Source: Capitulum mitella (taxonomy: Eukaryota > Arthropoda > Thecostraca > Pollicipedomorpha > Pollicipedidae). From it: a stretch of DNA of 64,000 nucleotides. Numbering within the stretch: the first letter of the stretch is position 1; each line of letters opens with the position of its first letter. Shown here piece after piece: positions 34,701 to 45,594 of this stretch. A model generated the notes under the pieces. That model was not told where the DNA came from. It saw only the letters and a list, made by a program, of their open reading frames with translations, and searched no databases. A program made the translations under genes and the position numbers. The stretch spans positions 43,015,891 to 43,079,890 of the forward strand of contig CP099839.1 in assembly GCA_030062745.1 (NCBI GenBank), written 5' to 3'.

Positions 34701-37700
34701 ACGAACAACGACTCCCACCTGAAACATCGGGTCCCGAGCGCCTCCAGCACCGGGTCCCTGGCACAAACGCCGGGTTTCCAAAACGAACACAGCGATCCTG
34801 ACACGAAATCTCGACCGTGAGCACCAAGGACGTGGCGGCCCAGAAACGAACAACAGGCCCCTAGCACAACGAATACCGGACCCCTGGCATGTCCAACGGG
34901 CCACTGATAGCAATGTTGGTTTCAGCTGGCACAGGGCCCTGCTCCTGGCACAAACACTTCTCCTCCGCCACGAACACCCAGTCCCCGGCAGGGTTTTTGA
35001 GCCTCTGACATGGACATCGCGCCAACACCTAGCCCCCGCCACGGCGAGGATCGGCCCTCTGGCACAGACACTGGACCCGCTCAACGAGCAGTGGGCCCCA
35101 GCGCCATGGATAATGGGGTCCTGGTACAGACAGAGTGCCCCCCGGTACCAGGAACTTCGAGGTATCCCGTGTATGTCACACAAACCGATTTTTCTTACTT
35201 ATTCACCGTGTACGTCGTCGCGCTCGGTCAGGGGTCTTGAGCCCTAGGTAGCACCCGTCGCCAGTGCCCTAGTACAGCACCTAAGTTCATTAGCCTGTGC
35301 CACCCATATTGCAGACCCGCTGGTTGAGCGAAATTTCCGACCAACGCCGGAGCTCCCACGAAACGAAGCACAGAAGTAAAAAACACTGCTCGCTTACGGC
35401 GAGCCGTGACGTCATGCGGCGCGGTCGATGGTTATTTGGCGCGGGCGGCCGTGCCGTCGTCGAAATGTGACCCGGCAGTGGGCGCCGTCACTGGCCGAGG
35501 TCAGGCGATTGATCCCGTTACGACGGCGCCGGCGGGCATTGGACCGGTCCGCTCGGCGGGGGGGGGGGGGCGGCGACTGGTCGTATCAGTCACCCGGACA
35601 TCGCCAGCGACGGATAATCTGACCATCTCAGGGACCGACCCCGGCGAAAATCATCAGAAACGGAGGCGACGTGAGCGGCTTACGACCGACGCGAGTCCTG
35701 CTGGACCGTCCGCGGCTGTGAAGCTGACACGACAAATCTCCACCGGGCTAGTTCAGGGAGGAGGAAAGGGCGGCAGCCACCAGACACGCCGGCCTGAGGT
35801 CGACAGGGCGCGGTGAGGCACGGATCTTTGGACGAAACGATGTGAAGGAACCGTCCCACGGTCCCATCTGCTGGTTCACACTGACAGCTCAAACATGTGC
35901 GCAGTTCACCTTGAAGGCAGCACAGATGTCGACGTAGCTTTCGAAAATCTTCCGCAAGTACAGCGAGACGTCTGCGTAGTTCTCAGTTTCCCGAGCTTTC
36001 TGAACCTCCGTCCTGAAAGCAAAGCGCAAAAATATGTACTAAATCAGCAATATCACCTTGGGATATCATGGCACAAGCCGCAGGAAAAAGCCCAATAAAA
36101 CGACTCAGAGTGGATAGACCATAAAATTAGACGTCATATGCACAGAGCATGTCAGCCAGTGAGATCTGGATGCTAGCCAACGTTCATTTAAAAAGCTATT
36201 AATTCTATTGCCTGTGGCAATCAACAACCAGCACCGGCAGGGCGCAGCTAGCGCGAGCAGACCACACACGCTGGAGATCCCCCGGCCAGCAGATTGAAAC
36301 AGATCCCCGCACGTCCGACAGAGGAGCCCCAGGCCTTCTCACATACGGCACAGGACACCCAGATCTTGTCCGATAGAGGAGACCCATACGTCCCGCGTGC
36401 TACAGAGCAGCCCAGACCTTATGCCCGACACTGTCCCAGACCTCTTCGCGACCCGCTGACGGCCCCAGGCCCTTTCTCGGTCCCCATTCAGATGCGGGCC
36501 CGTTGGCTGCCAGCGGGCAGGCCTGAGCCGGTCCTGCCCGCCGCCGTTCGCGGGGCCGCGCCGCGCCGCGCCGCCGCTGGTCGATCGCCTGGCCGCTGTG
36601 CGCAACAATTGCCACCATGGATCGCGGCCCGCCGAACCGGCCGGCCGCGCAGCCGTTGATTTCCGATAGTTGGTCGGCCCGGCGGAGAGCGCCGCTCTGA
36701 CCAGGCACGGCTGAGGGCCGCACAGGCGCACTGCCCTGCCCCCTCTGGGGGTGGTAACGCACTAAACCAGGGCGCAGGTACGACCAATCAGGGAAGGTTC
36801 GGCAAGCAGGCTTCCTGGAAAAGGTACGTTTATTTCCCATCTGCCATTCTAACGTCCAGCGTTTCGCTATCGTACTACATCTCCACCACCCCTAGAACTG
36901 GCAGCATGACTAGTACTTGGCCACAGGTCATAAGACAGCCAAGTTTTTTTTGGTATTTTGCGCACATGATGTTGACACGCCGTCAACAAGCGAAAAAAAA
37001 CAGCGGTCGGTGGACTAAAAGCCCGCGTTAGAAAACAAACATAAAAAAGCCATGAAATGCAATGCAAACACGATTTCGTCGGACTGCTTGGCAATTCTGT
37101 TGACTGTGCAAGTATAGCACACATATCGCAGGTATAAGCATTCCCCAAAAGACGCCATGGCTCTGAGGGCACAGTGTGACAGAGCAACGGCATATGGTTT
37201 TAATGGCACGTTTGTCTTACGACGCCGGAGGTTCAGCCGTAAGTTCTCGTAACAAGTGGTCGCGACTCTCAAAAAGATCCATCCATCTTCCCCAGTCATG
37301 AGGCCGTTCATTCGGTCGGCCCGGCCTAGGCAGCCACTCTGCACAATACATGCTGCATACGGCAGCAACGGTGCGCATTCTGGCGGCCCCCGAGCAGCGC
37401 CTTTGTCAACGGAAAGATAAACGAGCCGGGACCGTCGCGGCCGCGGGGATGGCCTCAGCTAGGTGGCCCGCCCTGAATAGGGTGCCGGAAAGAGTGGCAA
37501 TGCGAGACATCGACCCGAACGGCGAGGCACGGGGGGCGGCCACGGCGAGGCACCTCTGTTTGGACACGAACAGTGCGGCCCTCCCAAGCATCTCTATTCG
37601 GGTACGAACGGTGCGGCCCTCCCAAGCACCTTTGTTTGGGCGCGAACAGTGTGGTCCTCCAATGCACCTTCTGTGTGGGCAAGAACAGTGAGGTCCTCCC

Positions 37701-40700
37701 AGATAAAGCGAGCGATACGGAAGGGCCAATAATGAAGGTTCACCCCAAAAAGAATGATTGATGGTACTTAGCAATGAAGACGGCTGTCTTCGATTTGCTG
37801 TTGATAGATTTATTGCAACTTTTGAATTAAGACATGCAAATTTCGCTCATATTACCTATAAGCGAAACTAATTTCGGCTGATATTAGTGTCTGAATTTTC
37901 TCGTATTCAGAGGACTACGGAGAGTGTTTACATAACTGAAGATTTACCAGTCAAAATCGAAACCGAATTAAGGAGGTGGGAGGGCAGAGCTCGACGACTA
38001 CGATGAAATAAATCTTAAGTTGTCAGGATTCAGAGAAATCCAACGTTTGGAAATGATCTTTCTCATTTAAGCATACTACAGGTGCCTAAATGTATTCCGT
38101 GACTTGCACAATTGATTACATTATTCATTATGCACAGTTGATTCCAAACCAGGAGACACATATCTTGCCAGTTTCGTGACAAATGTGGATTATGTGCTTG
38201 CGGCAAGGCATATGCCGTATTTTCATGCCTAATCCGAGGTATACGTAATAAGTAATTAAATAATCAACAAAGACATCAGTAACATCGGTCACTAGTCTTC
38301 AAAATACCAGATACCGTGACTCGGAGCTCACAAAACGGAGGACGGACTGCTCTGAGAGAAACCTGCAGCATTCGCGCGCAGCAAGGGCCTCAATGGATGG
38401 CAAACAGCGACAAGGTGCTGGAAATCGCACGTATTCGGGGTGACGATTTTGTCATGGTTCGCCGGCATACGTCGCGGACAAGCGCACCGCCAAGCCATCG
38501 ACGTCCCCACTCGGCCAGGACGAAGAAGCTCCGCAGTCGGCCGGACATAACACAAGTCAGGCCCTCCCACCGCCGCCTGGCTCGTGTGCGAGATGGCCAG
38601 GCAGCCGTCAGAGCCGTCTGCGGCGGCGCCCGGCCGGCGGACTCACATAAACTCCTCGCGCCGTTTCTGGTGGACGGGGTAGAGGGGACGCCGCAGGCCC
38701 TCGCTGCCCGTGGACGAGTTGAGCAGCGACTCGATGCTCCGTGACGACCGAATCGAGTTGGCTGTGCTGAGCTGGCTGCGAGACGGCCGCGACGGCGGCG
38801 TCGGCTGCGGCGGGGCGGCCGGTCACATTCGCCGCGCCAGTCATCGTCTCACAGTCGTGAACAGATTTCGCAAACGACGACGTACGTTAACATGAAGTGG
38901 GTGCTACTCTACTCAAATCACAACATGGAAACGAATGCCCTCCAGACGCTGCCTTCCAGACGCCGATCGGTTGTCGGCAACAAATGACGGCGACACTGAT
39001 TTGAAGCACGAAAATGCAGCGCTTCAAACGTTTACCTTGCCACTAGTCTAAATCAAGCACTTCAAGCACTCCAAACCTGCATGCTGGTCAGAATGGTGCG
39101 TGAGAGCGCGCACCAAAAGTGCGGTCAGACTGGCACTTCATCCGGGGCGGCTTGATCTCAGGCCCTACTTTTCCACCGGACTGACAGCGCTCGCGAGCTA
39201 AGCGGCCCGCGTCCAAGCGCCGTCAAGAGGTCCTACTCCCGCCGCCCCGTCGTGTGTCGTCTGGCCGCCGGGGAGGGGCGCGCGGGGGACTTACAATGGG
39301 CGGCAGGGCGGCCGTACAGATAACGCTGGCCATGGCCAGTGGCGACAGGTTGACGCCCAGGTGAGAGAGGAGTGCGGCACTGATGGCCGTCGGGCCGCGG
39401 CCCACCTGCGTCTGGCGACAAACAGCCCCGGATCAGCTGCGTCAGGGGGCGGGGGGCGAGGCGCCCTGCAGTGGTCAGCAGGTCCCAGCCCGGGCCAGCA
39501 AGGTGCAGCTCAGGCCAGTCAGGATCAGCACAGGTTACACTGAGATCTACCCTGACCAGAGGAGGTCAACGTGGGTCAGTCGGGATTAGTACAGGTAATA
39601 GTGGACATTCCACCTGGACCAGAAGGGGTCAGAGTGGTGTCAACCGGGGTCATACAAGCAACCTGGACCGGCAGAGGCTAGAGTGCGGTAAGCCCAGTTC
39701 AGCAGACGTCAGGGTAGAAGTAAGGGAACCACACCTCGTCGGGGTGGGATAACTCGAACCCGACGCATGCCATCGGGGCTAACCAAACGTTGAACAGCGA
39801 CAAGGCGGCCTCGGAGGATACGGCCGTTAGTGTCTGGGATTAATGTCAGGCTCGTGAGGGGCGTATTTGTTTGTTGTGGCTGGAATCATCATCAGTCGTT
39901 GGGCGGAGCGAGGCCATTAGAGCTTACTGAGTCCGAGCAGAACGACCGTTGGATCGAGTCGGACGGGGATAGGCCTGAGGGCGCAGTCGGACCGACTGCG
40001 CATCAGCGTCGGACCAGACGAAGTCCATCGAGCCACACGAGCACAAGGAACGGACCGACGTCCGATACACACTGTGTACAATAACGACCAGACAGGAGCC
40101 GGACTCAAGAAGGACCGGGACCGGACGTCGGTCTGTTGGATCAGCCGGAGCGGGCTGACGTCGAGGGGTCTGCGTGTCGATTCGGCCGCGTGACGAGCGG
40201 GATCAGGTCTGCTGGGGCCTGAAAAACTGCCACCGTCCCTGTCGGGGCTCCGTGAGGCAGCCACCAGCATTGGTCCCGGGTCGGAGTACGACAAACGAGC
40301 GGCACCATTTAGGGCTGACGTGGGCCGGGCTTGTGGTGCACAAAGGCCAACCAGCTTTGCAGAGTTGCTCCAACAGTACGCCATGTGCAGTGCCTTTTGG
40401 TGCTTACACTCAAATGTTGGTGACCACCATGACAGGAAGACATTGATTATTTTTAGTTGGCGAACCTCATGGGAATTATATCTCTGTTCCCTATCAATAA
40501 GCTAAAGGTCATATCGTCTCAAGCTAGGCCACTTCGAGGAATCATTAGTCGCGCGTGATACCCTCGAGCTCAAAACGCGCTCACTAAGATGCTGTTTTTT
40601 TCCTCTCGCACACAGTTTGTTCGAAGTTCATAACACGTGTGTTTTCGACGGAATGAAAAACTGAAAAGGAGCAAATGTTGCTTTATGTACTGTTGTTGAA

Positions 40701-43700
40701 CCGCTTTATTCGTATCAGTTTCAGTGGCAGCTCGTGGTCTAAAAAACTCCTGAGGCACAGCGCAAATGTAGCACCAAACTGTCTTTTATACGGTTGTCAT
40801 TCTTATGTGCGTTGTCTATCAAACCGTAAATGGTATCCGACTCGGCTCAGATCGACGTAAACAAAAGAAACGAAATGTTACATGACGCATCACTGTCAGT
40901 GTTCTGTCTGTATCTCCGAAAAAAGGTTGAGCAAACTGAGTATCGACTCGAATCCGCGTAACGAAAATCATCAGAATACGCTAGAGTCCAGCGCTCAGCT
41001 GGAAAAATCTCTCCCGTTTCAAGGGCGCATAAATGATTGTTACTCCTGGACGCACACAGTCACAGTACTGAATCATTTGTGTACAGTTCTAAAGCGTACA
41101 TCTAACATTTTGAATCAATACGAAATCCTAGTATATAATATTTTTGTCAATAATTACTCTACAAACGCATTCTTTCTACGCCACTGATGCTAGCCCGCGC
41201 AGCCAAGCATCCTTCGTCGATGAGTCCGACAGAGGCGCTGCGGTAGCGACGGCCAGAGGCAGTACTACGTCTCGCCTCACACGTGCTCCATCAGATCCGT
41301 TGTCGGCAGACGACACGCAGTTTCGCCGACGCTCTTCAGGGGCGCTGTTTTACATGAGTTTCTAGCGTTGGCTAGGGCGGATGAAGGAGCTGCCTCTGCC
41401 CCACGCCTTACGCTATATGCCTTCGGGGGACGATGCGACGAGGCGCGGAGCATCTTTGCGTGCAGGTTCCCTGCTACGTTGATGAATGCGGAACCAAATG
41501 AGCGCATTATTCCAGTTTAACAATGCATTTACTTTCATCAATGGTGTTATAACAAACAGATTATAAACGATTTTAATTCGACATTTCCCAATATTTTTGG
41601 TGACGCACTGCCTCAGCTGCCTTTAATGATGAGCCGCCACGGATCCATTTTTGTTTCTTTACAAAGATGATGACATTTCTGAGATAACGCTTGTGGCCAC
41701 ATGGAATACAGGCTCTTTAAACGTTATTTAAAGGTAATAAACGTTGTTAAAAGGTTTTCAGCTTTTCGTTAGCCATGAGCCAATAGATACCGTCCATTGC
41801 GTTTAACGTGGTTTGACCCGTGGCAACATGATGACGGTGACTTTGCTGTCGAATATGTTGGATGCGAAGCTCAAACCTTCGTCTCCCTCTACCTGGCTGC
41901 TAAAGAAGGTTTTATAATGGTGGCAGGCAGGCAGGTAACGCTGATGAGTCACGTTTTTTATCATTCGCGTGAAGTGCAACTTAGCAAGCTTTGCTATCGC
42001 ACTAGCACTAGCAGTGCACGCTTCCAGACATGATCTTCCTGCAAAGAAACTAAGCATGTAAGTCCGTACGTAATCTGAAGAAACTACCTCGAAACTAAGC
42101 AGTTAAAACACAGACGCTTGTTTCAGTAGCATCACTGCAAATGCTTTCGAAGCGAAAGAAGCAAGCCAATCAGAAAGTTCAACCACCTCGACAAGCCACA
42201 TCACACGAACACGACACCCTAAACAGAGCCCCCGACAGTCGCCGAGGGTCCCGTGCCTCACGCCAGTGCCGGAGGGGGGGGGCACGCAGGCCCCCAGCCT
42301 TACGATGACTGGCAGCGAGACGCCACCATCGTTCGGCCGCCGCAGCGCGACGTTGGTGTTGGCCTCTGGGTTGTAGAAGTTGCCGCAGTACTGGCAGATC
42401 TGGCGGACGCGCGGACCGGACACTGGCACCGTGACTGGAACACGACGCAGAGCCGAGCGGCGGCGGTCAGGTGGCGGACGTCACGGAAGCACCGCCCGAC
42501 CAGCCCCGGCCGTGGCGCGAACCAGCGAGCTGCGGGCCATCAGCGGGGCAGGGGGCGCCAAACCGCGACACTCGACCAGTTCCAGCACATTAGAACACTT
42601 ACAGAGTTGTGTAAAGCAGCTTTCAGGAAAACCGGCAGTGCTCGGAAATCAACGAGACGTTGTGACACCTTGAATGAGCGACTATCACGATACATGATAA
42701 TGGCTTTGACGGGAGATGGTTATGGATGTCCGAGCTCGTGTTGCCTTACCAAATGATTTATTTATTTACCTATTGCTTTAAATGATGGACGTCTATGGCA
42801 ATTAGCCGCCGTGCATTCACGCAGCAAAAGCATGTATCATAAGCAAGCCAGCATGTGACACAACTGACGTTAAGAGCAAGAGTAAGCGACCGCCACATAA
42901 TGGGTTCTGGTCACTTCCCAGACGACTGATGGTTAACCGCCACGGTCATTTCCAACGTATGCACATCAACAACAAGCAAAGGATGAACTGCAGCGGCGTC
43001 TGCATCGGTCCTGTGCGTTGGAAGTGGCTGGCAGCCTCCGTAATCGCTGAACAATTGGTTACTGGTCGGTAGGTCTGTAATGGCCGCTCGAATGACCAGC
43101 CTTTGACCGATGCTTCAGTGTGCGCCACACGACGCTGCGTGCTGTACCGTGTCGCTGATCTTTCTACCATTACTCCGCCTCGCCGCTGCACCCCCTGCCC
43201 GGGCTGCTCCGCTCACCTTTGCAGGACGGACACGTAATGCTGTCTGGCAGAGGACGGGACAAAGGTTCCATCACAAGCTCCTCGATCCGTTCCGCTACCT
43301 GGAACACGCGCGGGAGCGCGCTGGTTAAGACGCCACAGAGCCTGCCGGAGCGGCGAGCGGTGCCGGGCGGCGGCATTCGCCTGACGCCGGGCGTCCTTTC
43401 CCGGCCGTGGTGGCCTCCCAACGACCTAGGTTCGATCCAGTCACACAACGGGCCGACCAATGACAACAGACACACACCTCCGTCCGGAGGTAACGTCTTA
43501 ACAGCCCCTTCATGTGTCAACTGTCACCCCTTGGGTGAAGGACAGTCCTTATTGCCAAGCTGGGATGAGTCTAGCCCGTTTGCTATGGCCTATAACACCC
43601 GATCCATGCAATATGGTGCTGCTAACAGACCACTTGGAAAGCTTTATGGCGGTATGTGATGTTTCCAGAGCTCCACCGGAACGGACAGGGATCATTCAGC

Positions 43701-44475
43701 ATTATCGATCAATATCACGCGGCCACTACCGCAACAAAAGCATTGCACCGTGCCACAGTTTTGCAAGGGAAAGATCAGGAACAGAACGACATAAGGCGAG
43801 ATCAGGCACCTTGCACACCAAAGCGGCGACCGAAGCATTTCAGATCCCGAAGGGTACAGTTCCGGTAACCGGGCGACCGTGACGACAGAACAGCCGTCAG
43901 CGTGTCCTGATGACTACACGGCGAAGATCCAGACAACATCGAGTCCGCAGTCCCGTGGTTTCGATAGCTCACTTAATGGAGACTATCGGCACTCATTTCA
44001 ACGATGGTTTCTGGAGTCTCGATAACTGACATAAAAGCGGTAAACCACAAAGATGGAAAGGGTTTAATTCGCCAGTAACAGAATCCTGACCAATCGTTAG
44101 TGAACAATGACGGTCCCATTTACCATGCAACGTGACGTGAACAACGGCTTTGCTGAGCGCCTGCAGCTCCCGTTGCGGCGTCGAAACTTATCTAGGCGCT
44201 AATTTTGTCGCCTTGAATGTACTGCTCGAGGTGCCACGCAGGCGTCAGGATGCACGAACTGACGGGTGATTTTACCACCACATTATGCGTCTCGCGCTGG
44301 TGAAAGCACGCTCGAGCCTGGCCGGTCCGCCAGCGGCGCCCGGCGCGAGCCGAGGCGAGGCCGGCCGGCAGGGACGGGCGCCGGCGGTGGTACTCACATA
44401 GGCGGCGACTGGCGGCGGCTCGGGCGGCGCGATCGCGCCGATCCTGTCCCGCAGCCGGTCCCAGAGCCAGCTCAT
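22703..44475 (-). CDS. HECTD2: HECTD2, HECT-type E3 ubiquitin ligase
   Basis: Eighteen exons, in transcript order: 44398-44475, 43217-43298, 42304-42422, 39295-39405, 38647-38771, 35910-36012, 31449-31538, 30956-31020, 29000-29155, 28469-28617, 27810-27997, 26987-27127, 26674-26796, 25869-26032, 25188-25284, 24622-24891, 23816-23931, 22703-22967. All are GT-AG with matching phases and total 2442 bp, giving 813 residues (human HECTD2 is 776). The N-terminus, MSWLWDRLRDRIGAIAPPEP, leads into a CPSCK...CQYCG pair of CxxC knuckles. The middle region (HLLRQLTTLSNGDHQLL, WWIPTAIKVLALI) and the HECT domain (LKKKLKVTFSGEPGLDMGG, IGVLMGLAVYNGIILDLRF, FRPEEVEMVVCG, TGSDRVPVGGMGEM) follow the HECTD2 order. 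The catalytic cysteine is Cys781 in HTCFNQL (codon 22804-22802), and the chain ends EGFGLE as in HECTD2. The enzyme accepts ubiquitin from an E2 as a thioester and passes it to substrates. Several introns hold tandem arrays at their ends. Confidence 0.93.
23180..23305. mobile_element. Possible miniature inverted-repeat element remnant
   Basis: In the last HECTD2 intron, CAGTGGCGCAGAAA at one end and TTCGTACGCCCATGG at the other, around a G-rich then C-rich core, resemble the degenerate ends of short CAGTGGCG-type elements. No clear target duplication is visible. Confidence 0.3.
23940..24560. repeat. Degenerate minisatellite filling a HECTD2 intron, split by a short element
   Basis: Imperfect units built on CGGAGACACAGC and GACAGACGGA run from about 23940 to 24117 and again from about 24380 to 24560. 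Together they occupy most of the intron between exons 16 and 17, starting within about 10-60 bp of the exon 17 acceptor and ending within about 60 bp of the exon 16 donor. A non-repetitive block at about 24118-24375 interrupts them. Confidence 0.55.
24118..24375. mobile_element. Short inverted-end element inside the minisatellite intron
   Basis: The block starts CTCCAGGATTTTCCTGGGG and ends CCCCCCTTTGGCTACGCCCTGG. G-rich start and C-rich end, plus a GGCTACGCC terminus, match the style of the CAGTGGCGTAGCC elements elsewhere in the window. It is AT-rich inside and differs from the repeat array on both sides, so it is probably an insertion. Confidence 0.4.
26606..26659. repeat. 18-bp tandem repeat, three copies, beside the HECTD2 exon 13 donor
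   Basis: Units CAGGTTCAGCAGGGGCAG at 26606-26623 and 26624-26641 are identical; a third at 26642-26659 has three changes. The array ends 14 bp from the exon 13 boundary at 26674. Confidence 0.85.
28021..28195. repeat. Degenerate repeat next to the HECTD2 exon 11 acceptor
   Basis: AGAGGCGACCAATCA recurs at 28021 and 28051, with weaker relatives near 28142 and 28172. The array begins 23 bp from the exon 11 boundary at 27997. Confidence 0.5.
28618..28835. repeat. Minisatellite abutting the HECTD2 exon 10 acceptor
   Basis: Units of about 38-41 bp built on CACAGAGTCAGGAGGAGTC followed by AGGCCAGCAGCCCG repeat about five times. The first, diverged unit includes the last bases of the intron before exon 10 (28617), so the array overlaps the 3' splice-site region. 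Confidence 0.6.
31580..33030. repeat. 40-bp minisatellite, about 36 units, in HECTD2 intron 6
   Basis: The unit AATAACGCCGCACCAGCACA plus CCGGGGTCTGCGGAACACTG recurs every 40 bp (for example 31591, 31631, 31671). From about 32570 a variant family (AATGATGGGAGACACCGCAC...) continues at the same period (32581, 32621, 32661). The array starts about 40 bp from the exon 7 acceptor. On the - strand each unit contains a pyrimidine-AG sequence (TTATTCAG), so it supplies many potential decoy acceptors. Because 40 is not a multiple of 3, all three frames stay open and give spurious long cysteine-rich open frames. Confidence 0.9.
33031..35909 (-). other. Remainder of HECTD2 intron 6
   Basis: No exon was recognised. 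A loosely repetitive GC-rich stretch at about 34600-35160, built on phrases such as CCTGGCACAAACAC, looks like an old, diverged minisatellite. The rest shows no structure I can name. Confidence 0.4.
36013..38646 (-). other. HECTD2 intron 5
   Basis: No exon was recognised. It contains the 38-bp repeat at 37543-37700 and an AT-rich segment at about 37740-38300. Confidence 0.45.
37543..37700. repeat. 38-bp tandem repeat, four copies
   Basis: Units resembling AAGCACCTTTGTTTGGGCGC then GAACAGTGCGGCCCTCCC recur with CTCCC anchors at 37581, 37619, 37657 and 37696. Copies differ by several substitutions. Confidence 0.75.
39440..39720. repeat. Degenerate repeat near the HECTD2 exon 4 acceptor
   Basis: Loose tandem units built on GGTCAG, CCAGTCAGGATCAGCACAGG and related phrases begin about 40 bp from the exon 4 boundary at 39405. 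Copies are strongly diverged. Confidence 0.35.
39721..42303 (-). other. HECTD2 intron 3, no further feature
   Basis: No exon, RNA gene or repeat was recognised in the rest of this intron. Confidence 0.45.
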
Positions 44476-45594
44476 GCGGCGAGGCGGCCCGGCGGCCCGG
44501 CGCGCGCCGACTGCGGCCGCCGCCGCCGCCACCGCCGCCGCCATCGACCGGCCGGCCGTCTCTGTGGTAACGGGCCGCACACACACGAGTTGCCCCGCAG
44601 CCGGGCGCGGACGCGGCCGCCGGCCGATCGGCCTGCATTATGAATCGGCCCGGCCTGCGCCTCCGCGGCCGATCTCAGCCAGATGTCCGCCGGCCGCGCC
44701 CCGCGCCTGGGGGCCGGCGTCTCACGGCGAGCCAGGGCCGCCGGGCGGCACGACCGGCCCTGTCCTCAGAGGACTAGGCAGCAGTCAGGCAGCCCACTCA
44801 TCTCAGCAAGAACAGGCGGCTCTGCGTTGTATTGTATTGAATATGCACAACGTGCAACAGGAGCCGATCCTACACAGTCGTCTGGGCCCGTGTGGGGCCC
44901 GCCACACGCTGACAGATGCCTTCATCGCTCATCCTCCAACCCCCCGACCTGTACAAATGAGGTAACGAACCGTGCGTGACAAGAACGTAAGGCCGTCTCC
45001 GCACCCAGCATATGAACCAAACCGCAAAGCGGACGAATACCACAAACTGTTACATGCTGCCCGCATCCCAGCACACCAAAGGCGGTTAACAGTCCCTCGA
45101 TACAAAGACCCTAACCCGTCAACTGGAAAATCAGCGCACATACAGACCGAGCACAGAGGCGCACAACGATAACACTCAACTGACACATTCTGCACAGAAC
45201 GAGTACAGCCTCAACTGGACTCAACAATATGGTGATGAGCTCTTCGGTAACAACGCTTTTGAACGCAAGCAAAGCGAGTCTCATCGACAGCAGCGTCGAC
45301 CTGTCAAACGTATACGACATCTGGGCGAAAAACAGTAATTCCTTAAGACTGAGAAAAATGATCGGTCCAGCAGTCTGCACGTAACAACATGTGTCTGATC
45401 CGTAAGATGGGTGCAGAAGAATCTCATGGAATGCCATCCGGATTTTCAACAACAAAAGACAAAGGCGCAATGGACAACCAGTAACATTAACCTATTCCCG
45501 GCCTGTTTCCCAACAACGGACGCACTCTTCAAACGGCCGCCGACTGGTGAGTCGTCGCGGCGGGCGCGTTTTCGCCACCTAGCGACCCTCTCGG
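44476..45594 (-). other. HECTD2 promoter and 5' UTR; HSD17B12 3' UTR
   Basis: HSD17B12 (upstream) and HECTD2 (downstream) are on the same strand, 1119 bp apart. The 250 bp next to the HECTD2 start (44476-44760) are very GC- and CpG-rich, as expected for a constitutive promoter. The rest should include the HSD17B12 3' UTR, but I found no clear polyadenylation signal. Confidence 0.45.
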
